DNA of 64,000 nt from Cladorhizidae sp. MBARI D1340-BT2 (GCA_028752905.1 JAQNBH010000019.1:1323001-1387000); one strand, 5' to 3'; counted from the first letter of the stretch, positions 23,701 through 38,292 are shown. The notes: generated from the letters alone by a model not told the origin. Numbers and translations are program-made.

Positions 23701-24612
23701 AATATTCTGCACACTTCACTGTAATGGACTTGATATGATTCGAATGATAGGTTTCATTATGTGTTCTCTATCTTGATATTTGCCCTAATTTAGTCTATAT
23801 ATATGTTTCTCATTTTCCCCCAAAAAATCTTGTTATTTTGCCGTAAAGCTCATAACTTTTCTACACTCTACCCCAAAAAGATAATTTTTATATCACGGGA
23901 TAGCCCTTCTAATTATCTGTCTTTTATACGTGCCAAAATTTTGAGTACTCTAAGTATTAGCAAGTTATGGTGATTTGAAGTGGTAAGGTTTGCGATCTTT
24001 CCTGGCGTTTTCCAGTTGCCAAAGCGGTGGCCTGCCAGTGAAAAACCACTACATTTATTGATAATCTGTTGACATGTTGCAGATAAGGGCCTTCTCTATC
24101 AGTTGACAAAATCTGGGACTTTGGTCTTGTTAATTAGGGCAGTTATGAATTGTACTCTTACTTGATGCTAAACATGTTAGCTTCGTAGATTATCCACACT
24201 TCACTGAATAGACTTGATGTATAGCTATTAAGATAGGACTCTCTAAGTGCTCTCTCTTGATACCAAACATCCATATATTCTGCACACTTCACTGTAATGG
24301 ACTTGCAAGATAGGTATCTCTCAGTGTTCTCTATCTTGAGCTAAACATGTTAGCTTCATAGATTCTCCACACTTCACTGAATAGACTTGATATATAGCTC
24401 TAAAGGTAGGCCTCTCTCTGTTCTCTCTCTTGATACCAAACATCCGTATATTCTGCATACATAGAATCACAAGATAGGTTTCTCTATGTGTTCTCTATCT
24501 TGATGCTAAACAGGTTAGCTTCATAGATTCTCCACACTTTACTGTATAAACTTGATATATAGCTATTAAGATAGGTCTCTCCCTGTGCTCTCTGTTGATA
24601 TCAAACATCCAT
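23701..24612 (+). repeat. Satellite monomer U27, type A*
   Basis: 912 bp; T840; T4C5A6 tract; private A226 ('cttttatacg'). Confidence 0.95.
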
Positions 24613-25524
24613 AATATTCTGCACACTTCACTGTAATGGACTTGATATGATTCGAATGATAGGTTTCATTATGTGTTCTCTATCTTGATATTTGCCCTAA
24701 TTTAGTCTATATATATGTTTCTCATTTTCCCCCCAAAAATCTTGTTATTTTGCCGTAAAGCTCATAACTTTTCTACACTCTACCCCAAAAAGATAATTTT
24801 TATATCACCGGATAGCCCTTCTAATTATCTGTCTTTTGTACGTGCCAAAATTTTGAGTACTCTAAGTATTAGCAAGTTATGGTGATTTGAAGTGGTAAGG
24901 TTTGCGATCTTTCCTGGCGTTTTCCAGTTGCCAAAGCGGTGGCCTGCCAGTGAAAAACCACTACATTTATTGATAATCTGTTGACATGTTGCAGATAAGG
25001 GCCTTCTCTATCAGTTGACAAAATCTGGGACTTTGGTCTTGTTAATTAGGGCAGTTATGAATTGTACTCTTACTTGATGCTAAACATGTTAGCTTCGTAG
25101 ATTATCCACACTTCACTGAATAGACTTGATGTATAGCTATTAAGATAGGACTCTCTAAGTGCTCTCTCTTGATACCAAACATCCATATATTCTGCACACT
25201 TCACTGTAATGGACTTGCAAGATAGGTATCTCTCAGTGTTCTCTATCTTGAGCTAAACATGTTAGCTTCATAGATTCTCCACACTTCACTGAATAGACTT
25301 GATATATAGCTCTAAAGGTAGGCCTCTCTCTGTTCTCTCTCTTGATACCAAACATCCGTATATTCTGCATATATAGAATCACAAGATAGGTTTCTCTATG
25401 TGTTCTCTATCTTGATGCTAAACAGGTTAGCTTCATAGATTCTCCACACTTCACTGTATAAACTTGATATATAGCTATTAAGATAGGTCTCTCCCTGTGC
25501 TCTCTGTTGATATCAAACATCCAT
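24613..25524 (+). repeat. Satellite monomer U28, type B
   Basis: 912 bp; CC196; private T760 ('gcatatatag'). Confidence 0.95.
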
Positions 25525-26436
25525 AATATTCTGCACACTTCACTGTAATGGACTTGATATGATTCGAATGATAGGTTTCATTATGTGTTCTCTATCTTGA
25601 TATTTGCCCTAATTTAGTCTATATATATGTTTCTCATTTTCCCCCCAAAAATCTTGTTATTTTGCCGTAAAGCTCATAACTTTTCTACACTCTACCCCAA
25701 AAAGATAATTTTTATATCACGGGATAGCCCTTCTAATTATCTGTCTTTTGTACGTGCCAAAATTTTGAGTACTCTAAGTATTAGCAAGTTATGGTGATTT
25801 GAAGTGGTAAGGTTTGCGATCTTTCCTGGCGTTTTCCAGTTGCCAAAGCGGTGGCCTGCCAGTGAAAAACCACTACATTTATTGATAATCTGTTGACATG
25901 TTGCAGATAAGGGCCTTCTCTATCAGTTGACAAAATCTGGGACTTTGGTCTTGTTAATTAGGGCAGTTATGAATTGTACTCTTACTTGATGCTAAACATG
26001 TTAGCTTCGTAGATTATCCACACTTCACTGAATAGACTTGATGTATAGCTATTAAGATAGGACTCTCTAAGTGCTCTCTCTTGATACCAAACATCCATAT
26101 ATTCTGCACACTTCACTGTAATGGACTTGCAAGATAGGTATCTCTCAGTGTTCTCTATCTTGAGCTAAACATGTTAGCTTCATAGATTCTCCACACTTCA
26201 CTGAATAGACTTGATATATAGCTCTAAAGGTAGGCCTCTCTCTGTTCTCTCTCTTGATACCAAACATCCGTATATTCTGCATACATAGAATCACAAGATA
26301 GGTTTCTCTATGTGTTCTCTATCTTGATGCTAAACAGGTTAGCTTCATAGATTCTCCACACTTCACTGTATAAACTTGATATATAGCTATTAAGATAGGT
26401 CTCTCCCTGTGCTCTCTGTTGATATCAAACATCCAT
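25525..26436 (+). repeat. Satellite monomer U29, type A
   Basis: 912 bp; CG196, C840. Confidence 0.95.
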
Positions 26437-27348
26437 AATATTCTGCATACTTCACTGTAATGGACTTGATATGATTCGAATGATAGGTTTCATTATGTGT
26501 TCTCTATCTTGATATTTGCCCTAATTTAGTCTATATATATGTTTCTCATTTTCCCCCCAAAAATCTTGTTATTTTGCCGTAAAGCTCATAACTTTTCTAC
26601 ACTTTACCCCAAAAAGATAATTTTTATATCACGGGATAGCCCTTCTAATTATCTGTCTTTTGTACGTGCCAAAATTTTGAGTACTCTAAGTATTAGCAAG
26701 TTATGGTGATTTGAAGTGGTAAGGTTTGCGATCTTTCCTGGCGTTTTCCAGTTGCCAAAGCGGTGGCCTGCCAGTGAAAAACCACTACATTTATTGATAA
26801 TCTGTTGACATGTTGCAGATAAGGGCCTTCTCTATCAGTTGACAAAATCTGGGACTTTGGTCTTGTTAATTAGGGCAGTTATGAATTGTACTCTTACTTG
26901 ATGCTAAACATGTTAGCTTCGTAGATTATCCACACTTCACTGAATAGACTTGATGTATAGCTATTAAGATAGGACTCTCTAAGTGCTCTCTCTTGATACC
27001 AAACATCCATATATTCTGCACACTTCACTGTAATGGACTTGCAAGATAGGTATCTCTCAGTGTTCTCTATCTTGAGCTAAACATGTTAGCTTCATAGATT
27101 CTCCACACTTCACTGAATAGACTTGATATATAGCTCTAAAGGTAGGCCTCTCTCTGTTCTCTCTCTTGATACCAAACATCCGTATATTCTGCATACATAG
27201 AATCACAAGATAGGTTTCTCTATGTGTTCTCTATCTTGATGCTAAACAGGTTAGCTTCATAGATTCTCCACACTTCACTGTATAAACTTGATATATAGCT
27301 ATTAAGATAGGTCTCTCCCTGTGCTCTCTGTTGATATCAAACATCCAT
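26437..27348 (+). repeat. Satellite monomer U30, type D
   Basis: 912 bp; T12, T168, CG196. Confidence 0.95.
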
Positions 27349-28260
27349 AATATTCTGCACACTTCACTGTAATGGACTTGATATGATTCGAATGATAGGT
27401 TTCATTATGTGTTCTCTATCTTGATATTTGCCCTAATTTAGTCTATATATATGTTTCTCATTTTCCCCCCAAAAATCTTGTTATTTTGCCGTAAAGCTCA
27501 TAACTTTTCTACACTTTACCCCAAAAAGATAATTTTTATATCACGGGATAGCCCTTCTAATTATCTGTCTTTTGTACGTGCCAAAATTTTGAGTACTCTA
27601 AGTATTAGCAAGTTATGGTGATTTGAAGTGGTAAGGTTTGCGATCTTTCCTGGCGTTTTCCAGTTGCCAAAGCGGTGGCCTGCCAGTGAAAAACCACTAC
27701 ATTTATTGATAATCTGTTGACATGTTGCAGATAAGGGCCTTCTCTATCAGTTGACAAAATCTGTGACTTTGGTCTTGTTAATTAGGGCAGTTATGAATTG
27801 TACTCTTACTTGATGCTAAACATGTTAGCTTCGTAGATTATCCACACTTCACTGAATAGACTTGATGTATAGCTATTAAGATAGGACTCTCTAAGTGCTC
27901 TCTCTTGATACCAAACATCCATATATTCTGCACACTTCACTGTAATGGACTTGCAAGATAGGTATCTCTCAGTGTTCTCTATCTTGAGCTAAACATGTTA
28001 GCTTCATAGATTCTCCACACTTCACTGAATAGACTTGATATATAGCTCTAAAGGTAGGCCTCTCTCTGTTCTCTCTCTTGATACCAAACATCCGTATATT
28101 CTGCATACATAGAATCACAAGATAGGTTTCTCTATGTGTTCTCTATCTTGATGCTAAACAGGTTAGCTTCATAGATTCTCCACACTTTACTGTATAAACT
28201 TGATATATAGTTATTAAGATAGGTCTCTCCCTGTGCTCTCTGTTGATATCAAACATCCAT
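27349..28260 (+). repeat. Satellite monomer U31, type C
   Basis: 912 bp; T168, T416, T840, plus T863 ('atagttatta'), shared only with U33. Confidence 0.95.
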
Positions 28261-29172
28261 AATATTCTGCACACTTCACTGTAATGGACTTGATATGATT
28301 CGAATGATAGGTTTCATTATGTGTTCTCTATCTTGATATTTGCCCTAATTTAGTCTATATATATGTTTCTCATTTTCCCCCCAAAAATCTTGTTATTTTG
28401 CCGTAAAGCTCATAACTTTTCTACACTCTACCCCAAAAAGATAATTTTTATATCACCGGATAGCCCTTCTAATTATCTGTCTTTTGTACGTGCCAAAATT
28501 TTGAGTACTCTAAGTATTAGCAAGTTATGGTGATTTGAAGTGGTAAGGTTTGCGATCTTTCCTGGCGTTTTCCAGTTGCCAAAGCGGTGGCCTGCCAGTG
28601 AAAAACCACTACATTTATTGATAATCTGTTGACATGTTGCAGATAAGGGCCTTCTCTATCAGTTGACAAAATCTGGGACTTTGGTCTTGTTAATTAGGGC
28701 AGTTATGAATTGTACTCTTACTTGATGCTAAACATGTTAGCTTCGTAGATTATCCACACTTCACTGAATAGACTTGATGTATAGCTATTAAGATAGGACT
28801 CTCTAAGTGCTCTCTCTTGATACCAAACATCCATATATTCTGCACACTTCACTGTAATGGACTTGCAAGATAGGTATCTCTCAGTGTTCTCTATCTTGAG
28901 CTAAATATGTTAGCTTCATAGATTCTCCACACTTCACTGAATAGACTTGATATATAGCTCTAAAGGTAGGCCTCTCTCTGTTCTCTCTCTTGATACCAAA
29001 CATCCGTATATTCTGCATACATAGAATCACAAGATAGGTTTCTCTATGTGTTCTCTATCTTGATGCTAAACAGGTTAGCTTCATAGATTCTCCACACTTC
29101 ACTGTATAAACTTGATATATAGCTATTAAGATAGGTCTCTCCCTGTGCTCTCTGTTGATATCAAACATCCAT
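28261..29172 (+). repeat. Satellite monomer U32, type B
   Basis: 912 bp; CC196 plus T646 ('gctaaatatg'), shared only with U34. Confidence 0.95.
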
Positions 29173-30084
29173 AATATTCTGCACACTTCACTGTAATGGA
29201 CTTGATATGATTCGAATGATAGGTTTCATTATGTGTTCTCTATCTTGATATTTGCCCTAATTTAGTCTATATATATGTTTCTCATTTTCCCCCCAAAAAT
29301 CTTGTTATTTTGCCGTAAAGCTCATAACTTTTCTACACTCTACCCCAAAAAGATAATTTTTATATCACGGGATAGCCCTTCTAATTATCTGTCTTTTGTA
29401 CGTGCCAAAATTTTGAGTACTCTAAGTATTAGCAAGTTATGGTGATTTGAAGTGGTAAGGTTTGCGATCTTTCCTGGCGTTTTCCAGTTGCCAAAGCGGT
29501 GGCCTGCCAGTGAAAAACCACTACATTTATTGATAATCTGTTGACATGTTGCAGATAAGGGCCTTCTCTATCAGTTGACAAAATCTGGGACTTTGGTCTT
29601 GTTAATTAGGGCAGTTATGAATTGTACTCTTACTTGATGCTAAACATGTTAGCTTCGTAGATTATCCACACTTCACTGAATAGACTTGATGTATAGCTAT
29701 TAAGATAGGACTCTCTAAGTGCTCTCTCTTGATACCAAACATCCATATATTCTGCACACTTCACTGTAATGGACTTGCAAGATAGGTATCTCTCAGTGTT
29801 CTCTATCTTGAGCTAAACATGTTAGCTTCATAGATTCTCCACACTTCACTGAATAGACTTGATATATAGCTCTAAAGGTAGGCCTCTCTCTGTTCTCTCT
29901 CTTGATACCAAACATCCGTATATTCTGCATACATAGAATCACAAGATAGGTTTCTCTATGTGTTCTCTATCTTGATGCTAAACAGGTTAGCTTCATAGAT
30001 TCTCCACACTTTACTGTATAAACTTGATATATAGTTATTAAGATAGGTCTCTCCCTGTGCTCTCTGTTGATATCAAACATCCAT
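29173..30084 (+). repeat. Satellite monomer U33, type A*
   Basis: 912 bp; T840 and T863. It lacks the T168 and T416 of U31. Confidence 0.95.
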
Positions 30085-30996
30085 AATATTCTGCACACTT
30101 CACTGTAATGGACTTGATATGATTCGAATGATAGGTTTCATTATGTGTTCTCTATCTTGATATTTGCCCTAATTTAGTCTATATATATGTTTCTCATTTT
30201 CCCCCCAAAAATCTTGTTATTTTGCCGTAAAGCTCATAACTTTTCTACACTCTACCCCAAAAAGATAATTTTTATATCACCGGATAGCCCTTCTAATTAT
30301 CTGTCTTTTGTACGTGCCAAAATTTTGAGTACTCTAAGTATTAGCAAGTTATGGTGATTTGAAGTGGTAAGGTTTGCGATCTTTCCTGGCGTTTTCCAGT
30401 TGCCAAAGCGGTGGCCTGCCAGTGAAAAACCACTACATTTATTGATAATCTGTTGACATGTTGCAGATAAGGGCCTTCTCTATCAGTTGACAAAATCTGG
30501 GACTTTGGTCTTGTTAATTAGGGCAGTTATGAATTGTACTCTTACTTGATGCTAAACATGTTAGCTTCGTAGATTATCCACACTTCACTGAATAGACTTG
30601 ATGTATAGCTATTAAGATAGGACTCTCTAAGTGCTCTCTCTTGATACCAAACATCCATATATTCTGCACACTTCACTGTAATGGACTTGCAAGATAGGTA
30701 TCTCTCAGTGTTCTCTATCTTGAGCTAAATATGTTAGCTTCATAGATTCTCCACACTTCACTGAATAGACTTGATATATAGCTCTAAAGGTAGGCCTCTC
30801 TCTGTTCTCTCTCTTGATACCAAACATCCGTATATTCTGCATACATAGAATCACAAGATAGGTTTCTCTATGTGTTCTCTATCTTGATGCTAAACAGGTT
30901 AGCTTCATAGATTCTCCACACTTCACTGTATAAACTTGATATATAGCTATTAAGATAGGTCTCTCCCTGTGCTCTCTGTTGATATCAAACATCCAT
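30085..30996 (+). repeat. Satellite monomer U34, type B
   Basis: 912 bp; CC196 and T646. Confidence 0.95.
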
Positions 30997-31908
30997 AATA
31001 TTCTGCACACTTCACTGTAATGGACTTGATATGATTCGAATGATAGGTTTCATTATGTGTTCTCTATCTTGATATTTGCCCTAATTTAGTCTATATATAT
31101 GTTTCTCATTTTCCCCCCAAAAATCTTGTTATTTTGCCGTAAAGCTCATAACTTTTCTACACTCTACCCCAAAAAGATAATTTTTATATCACGGGATAGC
31201 CCTTCTAATTATCTGTCTTTTGTACGTGCCAAAATTTTGAGTACTCTAAGTATTAGCAAGTTATGGTGATTTGAAGTGGTAAGGTTTGCGATCTTTCCTG
31301 GCGTTTTCCAGTTGCCAAAGCGGTGGCCTGCCAGTGAAAAACCACTACATTTATTGATAATCTGTTGACATGTTGCAGATAAGGGCCTTCTCTATCAGTT
31401 GACAAAATCTGGGACTTTGGTCTTGTTAATTAGGGCAGTTATGAATTGTACTCTTACTTGATGCTAAACATGTTAGCTTCGTAGATTATCCACACTTCAC
31501 TGAATAGACTTGATGTATAGCTATTAAGATAGGACTCTCTAAGTGCTCTCTCTTGATACCAAACATCCATATATTCTGCACACTTCACTGTAATGGACTT
31601 GCAAGATAGGTATCTCTCAGTGTTCTCTATCTTGAGCTAAACATGTTAGCTTCATAGATTCTCCACACTTCACTGAATAGACTTGATATATAGCTCTAAA
31701 GGTAGGCCTCTCTCTGTTCTCTCTCTTGATACCAAACATCCGTATATTCTGCATACATAGAATCACAAGATAGGTTTCTCTATGTGTTCTCTATCTTGAT
31801 GCTAAACAGGTTAGCTTCATAGATTCTCCACACTTTACTGTATAAACTTGATATATAGCTATTAAGATAGGTCTCTCCCTGTGCTCTCTGTTGATATCAA
31901 ACATCCAT
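30997..31908 (+). repeat. Satellite monomer U35, type A*
   Basis: 912 bp; T840. First unit of the first 13-unit block; partner U48. Confidence 0.95.
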
Positions 31909-32820
31909 AATATTCTGCACACTTCACTGTAATGGACTTGATATGATTCGAATGATAGGTTTCATTATGTGTTCTCTATCTTGATATTTGCCCTAATTTA
32001 GTCTATATATATGTTTCTCATTTTCCCCCCAAAAATCTTGTTATTTTGCCGTAAAGCTCATAACTTTTCTACACTCTACCCCAAAAAGATAATTTTTATA
32101 TCACCGGATAGCCCTTCTAATTATCTGTCTTTTGTACGTGCCAAAATTTTGAGTACTCTAAGTATTAGCAAGTTATGGTGATTTGAAGTGGTAAGGTTTG
32201 CGATCTTTCCTGGCGTTTTCCAGTTGCCAAAGCGGTGGCCTGCCAGTGAAAAACCACTACATTTATTGATAATCTGTTGACATGTTGCAGATAAGGGCCT
32301 TCTCTATCAGTTGACAAAATCTGGGACTTTGGTCTTGTTAATTAGGGCAGTTATGAATTGTACTCTTACTTGATGCTAAACATGTTAGCTTCGTAGATTA
32401 TCCACACTTCACTGAATAGACTTGATGTATAGCTATTAAGATAGGACTCTCTAAGTGCTCTCTCTTGATACCAAACATCCATATATTCTGCACACTTCAC
32501 TGTAATGGACTTGCAAGATAGGTATCTCTCAGTGTTCTCTATCTTGAGCTAAACATGTTAGCTTCATAGATTCTCCACACTTCACTGAATAGACTTGATA
32601 TATAGCTCTAAAGGTAGGCCTCTCTCTGTTCTCTCTCTTGATACCAAACATCCGTATATTCTGCATACATAGAATCACAAGATAGGTTTCTCTATGTGTT
32701 CTCTATCTTGATGCTAAACAGGTTAGCTTCATAGATTCTCCACACTTCACTGTATAAACTTGATATATAGCTATTAAGATAGGTCTCTCCCTGTGCTCTC
32801 TGTTGATATCAAACATCCAT
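31909..32820 (+). repeat. Satellite monomer U36, type B
   Basis: 912 bp; partner U49. Confidence 0.95.
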
Positions 32821-33732
32821 AATATTCTGCACACTTCACTGTAATGGACTTGATATGATTCGAATGATAGGTTTCATTATGTGTTCTCTATCTTGATATT
32901 TGCCCTAATTTAGTCTATATATATGTTTCTCATTTTCCCCCCAAAAATCTTGTTATTTTGCCGTAAAGCTCATAACTTTTCTACACTCTACCCCAAAAAG
33001 ATAATTTTTATATCACGGGATAGCCCTTCTAATTATCTGTCTTTTGTACGTGCCAAAATTTTGAGTACTCTAAGTATTAGCAAGTTATGGTGATTTGAAG
33101 TGGTAAGGTTTGCGATCTTTCCTGGCGTTTTCCAGTTGCCAAAGCGGTGGCCTGCCAGTGAAAAACCACTACATTTATTGATAATCTGTTGACATGTTGC
33201 AGATAAGGGCCTTCTCTATCAGTTGACAAAATCTGGGACTTTGGTCTTGTTAATTAGGGCAGTTATGAATTGTACTCTTACTTGATGCTAAACATGTTAG
33301 CTTCGTAGATTATCCACACTTCACTGAATAGACTTGATGTATAGCTATTAAGATAGGACTCTCTAAGTGCTCTCTCTTGATACCAAACATCCATATATTC
33401 TGCACACTTCACTGTAATGGACTTGCAAGATAGGTATCTCTCAGTGTTCTCTATCTTGAGCTAAACATGTTAGCTTCATAGATTCTCCACACTTCACTGA
33501 ATAGACTTGATATATAGCTCTAAAGGTAGGCCTCTCTCTGTTCTCTCTCTTGATACCAAACATCCGTATATTCTGCATACATAGAATCACAAGATAGGTT
33601 TCTCTATGTGTTCTCTATCTTGATGCTAAACAGGTTAGCTTCATAGATTCTCCACACTTCACTGTATAAACTTGATATATAGCTATTAAGATAGGTCTCT
33701 CCCTGTGCTCTCTGTTGATATCAAACATCCAT
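32821..33732 (+). repeat. Satellite monomer U37, type A
   Basis: 912 bp; partner U50. Starts an A-D-D triplet repeated from U40. Confidence 0.95.
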
Positions 33733-34644
33733 AATATTCTGCATACTTCACTGTAATGGACTTGATATGATTCGAATGATAGGTTTCATTATGTGTTCTC
33801 TATCTTGATATTTGCCCTAATTTAGTCTATATATATGTTTCTCATTTTCCCCCCAAAAATCTTGTTATTTTGCCGTAAAGCTCATAACTTTTCTACACTT
33901 TACCCCAAAAAGATAATTTTTATATCACGGGATAGCCCTTCTAATTATCTGTCTTTTGTACGTGCCAAAATTTTGAGTACTCTAAGTATTAGCAAGTTAT
34001 GGTGATTTGAAGTGGTAAGGTTTGCGATCTTTCCTGGCGTTTTCCAGTTGCCAAAGCGGTGGCCTGCCAGTGAAAAACCACTACATTTATTGATAATCTG
34101 TTGACATGTTGCAGATAAGGGCCTTCTCTATCAGTTGACAAAATCTGGGACTTTGGTCTTGTTAATTAGGGCAGTTATGAATTGTACTCTTACTTGATGC
34201 TAAACATGTTAGCTTCGTAGATTATCCACACTTCACTGAATAGACTTGATGTATAGCTATTAAGATAGGACTCTCTAAGTGCTCTCTCTTGATACCAAAC
34301 ATCCATATATTCTGCACACTTCACTGTAATGGACTTGCAAGATAGGTATCTCTCAGTGTTCTCTATCTTGAGCTAAACATGTTAGCTTCATAGATTCTCC
34401 ACACTTCACTGAATAGACTTGATATATAGCTCTAAAGGTAGGCCTCTCTCTGTTCTCTCTCTTGATACCAAACATCCGTATATTCTGCATACATAGAATC
34501 ACAAGATAGGTTTCTCTATGTGTTCTCTATCTTGATGCTAAACAGGTTAGCTTCATAGATTCTCCACACTTCACTGTATAAACTTGATATATAGCTATTA
34601 AGATAGGTCTCTCCCTGTGCTCTCTGTTGATATCAAACATCCAT
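33733..34644 (+). repeat. Satellite monomer U38, type D
   Basis: 912 bp; T12, T168; partner U51. Confidence 0.95.
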
Positions 34645-35556
34645 AATATTCTGCATACTTCACTGTAATGGACTTGATATGATTCGAATGATAGGTTTCA
34701 TTATGTGTTCTCTATCTTGATATTTGCCCTAATTTAGTCTATATATATGTTTCTCATTTTCCCCCCAAAAATCTTGTTATTTTGCCGTAAAGCTCATAAC
34801 TTTTCTACACTTTACCCCAAAAAGATAATTTTTATATCACGGGATAGCCCTTCTAATTATCTGTCTTTTGTACGTGCCAAAATTTTGAGTACTCTAAGTA
34901 TTAGCAAGTTATGGTGATTTGAAGTGGTAAGGTTTGCGATCTTTCCTGGCGTTTTCCAGTTGCCAAAGCGGTGGCCTGCCAGTGAAAAACCACTACATTT
35001 ATTGATAATCTGTTGACATGTTGCAGATAAGGGCCTTCTCTATCAGTTGACAAAATCTGGGACTTTGGTCTTGTTAATTAGGGCAGTTATGAATTGTACT
35101 CTTACTTGATGCTAAACATGTTAGCTTCGTAGATTATCCACACTTCACTGAATAGACTTGATGTATAGCTATTAAGATAGGACTCTCTAAGTGCTCTCTC
35201 TTGATACCAAACATCCATATATTCTGCACACTTCACTGTAATGGACTTGCAAGATAGGTATCTCTCAGTGTTCTCTATCTTGAGCTAAACATGTTAGCTT
35301 CATAGATTCTCCACACTTCACTGAATAGACTTGATATATAGCTCTAAAGGTAGGCCTCTCTCTGTTCTCTCTCTTGATACCAAACATCCGTATATTCTGC
35401 ATACATAGAATCACAAGATAGGTTTCTCTATGTGTTCTCTATCTTGATGCTAAACAGGTTAGCTTCATAGATTCTCCACACTTCACTGTATAAACTTGAT
35501 ATATAGCTATTAAGATAGGTCTCTCCCTGTGCTCTCTGTTGATATCAAACATCCAT
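34645..35556 (+). repeat. Satellite monomer U39, type D
   Basis: 912 bp; T12, T168; partner U52. Confidence 0.95.
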
Positions 35557-36468
35557 AATATTCTGCACACTTCACTGTAATGGACTTGATATGATTCGAA
35601 TGATAGGTTTCATTATGTGTTCTCTATCTTGATATTTGCCCTAATTTAGTCTATATATATGTTTCTCATTTTCCCCCCAAAAATCTTGTTATTTTGCCGT
35701 AAAGCTCATAACTTTTCTACACTCTACCCCAAAAAGATAATTTTTATATCACGGGATAGCCCTTCTAATTATCTGTCTTTTGTACGTGCCAAAATTTTGA
35801 GTACTCTAAGTATTAGCAAGTTATGGTGATTTGAAGTGGTAAGGTTTGCGATCTTTCCTGGCGTTTTCCAGTTGCCAAAGCGGTGGCCTGCCAGTGAAAA
35901 ACCACTACATTTATTGATAATCTGTTGACATGTTGCAGATAAGGGCCTTCTCTATCAGTTGACAAAATCTGGGACTTTGGTCTTGTTAATTAGGGCAGTT
36001 ATGAATTGTACTCTTACTTGATGCTAAACATGTTAGCTTCGTAGATTATCCACACTTCACTGAATAGACTTGATGTATAGCTATTAAGATAGGACTCTCT
36101 AAGTGCTCTCTCTTGATACCAAACATCCATATATTCTGCACACTTCACTGTAATGGACTTGCAAGATAGGTATCTCTCAGTGTTCTCTATCTTGAGCTAA
36201 ACATGTTAGCTTCATAGATTCTCCACACTTCACTGAATAGACTTGATATATAGCTCTAAAGGTAGGCCTCTCTCTGTTCTCTCTCTTGATACCAAACATC
36301 CGTATATTCTGCATACATAGAATCACAAGATAGGTTTCTCTATGTGTTCTCTATCTTGATGCTAAACAGGTTAGCTTCATAGATTCTCCACACTTCACTG
36401 TATAAACTTGATATATAGCTATTAAGATAGGTCTCTCCCTGTGCTCTCTGTTGATATCAAACATCCAT
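35557..36468 (+). repeat. Satellite monomer U40, type A
   Basis: 912 bp; C12, C168; partner U53. Confidence 0.95.
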
Positions 36469-37380
36469 AATATTCTGCATACTTCACTGTAATGGACTTG
36501 ATATGATTCGAATGATAGGTTTCATTATGTGTTCTCTATCTTGATATTTGCCCTAATTTAGTCTATATATATGTTTCTCATTTTCCCCCCAAAAATCTTG
36601 TTATTTTGCCGTAAAGCTCATAACTTTTCTACACTTTACCCCAAAAAGATAATTTTTATATCACGGGATAGCCCTTCTAATTATCTGTCTTTTGTACGTG
36701 CCAAAATTTTGAGTACTCTAAGTATTAGCAAGTTATGGTGATTTGAAGTGGTAAGGTTTGCGATCTTTCCTGGCGTTTTCCAGTTGCCAAAGCGGTGGCC
36801 TGCCAGTGAAAAACCACTACATTTATTGATAATCTGTTGACATGTTGCAGATAAGGGCCTTCTCTATCAGTTGACAAAATCTGGGACTTTGGTCTTGTTA
36901 ATTAGGGCAGTTATGAATTGTACTCTTACTTGATGCTAAACATGTTAGCTTCGTAGATTATCCACACTTCACTGAATAGACTTGATGTATAGCTATTAAG
37001 ATAGGACTCTCTAAGTGCTCTCTCTTGATACCAAACATCCATATATTCTGCACACTTCACTGTAATGGACTTGCAAGATAGGTATCTCTCAGTGTTCTCT
37101 ATCTTGAGCTAAACATGTTAGCTTCATAGATTCTCCACACTTCACTGAATAGACTTGATATATAGCTCTAAAGGTAGGCCTCTCTCTGTTCTCTCTCTTG
37201 ATACCAAACATCCGTATATTCTGCATACATAGAATCACAAGATAGGTTTCTCTATGTGTTCTCTATCTTGATGCTAAACAGGTTAGCTTCATAGATTCTC
37301 CACACTTCACTGTATAAACTTGATATATAGCTATTAAGATAGGTCTCTCCCTGTGCTCTCTGTTGATATCAAACATCCAT
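36469..37380 (+). repeat. Satellite monomer U41, type D
   Basis: 912 bp; T12, T168; partner U54. Confidence 0.95.
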
Positions 37381-38292
37381 AATATTCTGCATACTTCACT
37401 GTAATGGACTTGATATGATTCGAATGATAGGTTTCATTATGTGTTCTCTATCTTGATATTTGCCCTAATTTAGTCTATATATATGTTTCTCATTTTCCCC
37501 CCAAAAATCTTGTTATTTTGCCGTAAAGCTCATAACTTTTCTACACTTTACCCCAAAAAGATAATTTTTATATCACGGGATAGCCCTTCTAATTATCTGT
37601 CTTTTGTACGTGCCAAAATTTTGAGTACTCTAAGTATTAGCAAGTTATGGTGATTTAAAGTGGTAAGGTTTGCGATCTTTCCTGGCGTTTTCCAGTTGCC
37701 AAAGCGGTGGCCTGCCAGTGAAAAACCACTACATTTATTGATAATCTGTTGACATGTTGCAGATAAGGGCCTTCTCTATCAGTTGACAAAATCTGGGACT
37801 TTGGTCTTGTTAATTAGGGCAGTTATGAATTGTACTCTTACTTGATGCTAAACATGTTAGCTTCGTAGATTATCCACACTTCACTGAATAGACTTGATGT
37901 ATAGCTATTAAGATAGGACTCTCTAAGTGCTCTCTCTTGATACCAAACATCCATATATTCTGCACACTTCACTGTAATGGACTTGCAAGATAGGTATCTC
38001 TCAGTGTTCTCTATCTTGAGCTAAACATGTTAGCTTCATAGATTCTCCACACTTCACTGAATAGACTTGATATATAGCTCTAAAGGTAGGCCTCTCTCTG
38101 TTCTCTCTCTTGATACCAAACATCCGTATATTCTGCATACATAGAATCACAAGATAGGTTTCTCTATGTGTTCTCTATCTTGATGCTAAACAGGTTAGCT
38201 TCATAGATTCTCCACACTTCACTGTATAAACTTGATATATAGCTATTAAGATAGGTCTCTCCCTGTGCTCTCTGTTGATATCAAACATCCAT
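37381..38292 (+). repeat. Satellite monomer U42, type D with A277
   Basis: 912 bp; A277 ('gatttaaag') is found only here and in partner U55. Confidence 0.95.

Larger units (their letters stand above)
27349..29172 (+). repeat. Two-unit block with T863/T646, first copy
   Basis: U31 (T863) and U32 (T646). Both variants are absent elsewhere except in the next pair. Confidence 0.8.
29173..30996 (+). repeat. Two-unit block with T863/T646, second copy
   Basis: U33 (T863) and U34 (T646). U33 lacks T168 and T416 of U31, so part of the unit was replaced after duplication or the crossover fell inside it. Confidence 0.8.
32821..38292 (+). repeat. A-D-D triplet duplicated in tandem, inside first 13-unit block
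   Basis: U37-U39 (32821-35556) and U40-U42 (35557-38292) both read A, D, D. They differ by A277 in U42. Confidence 0.75.
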
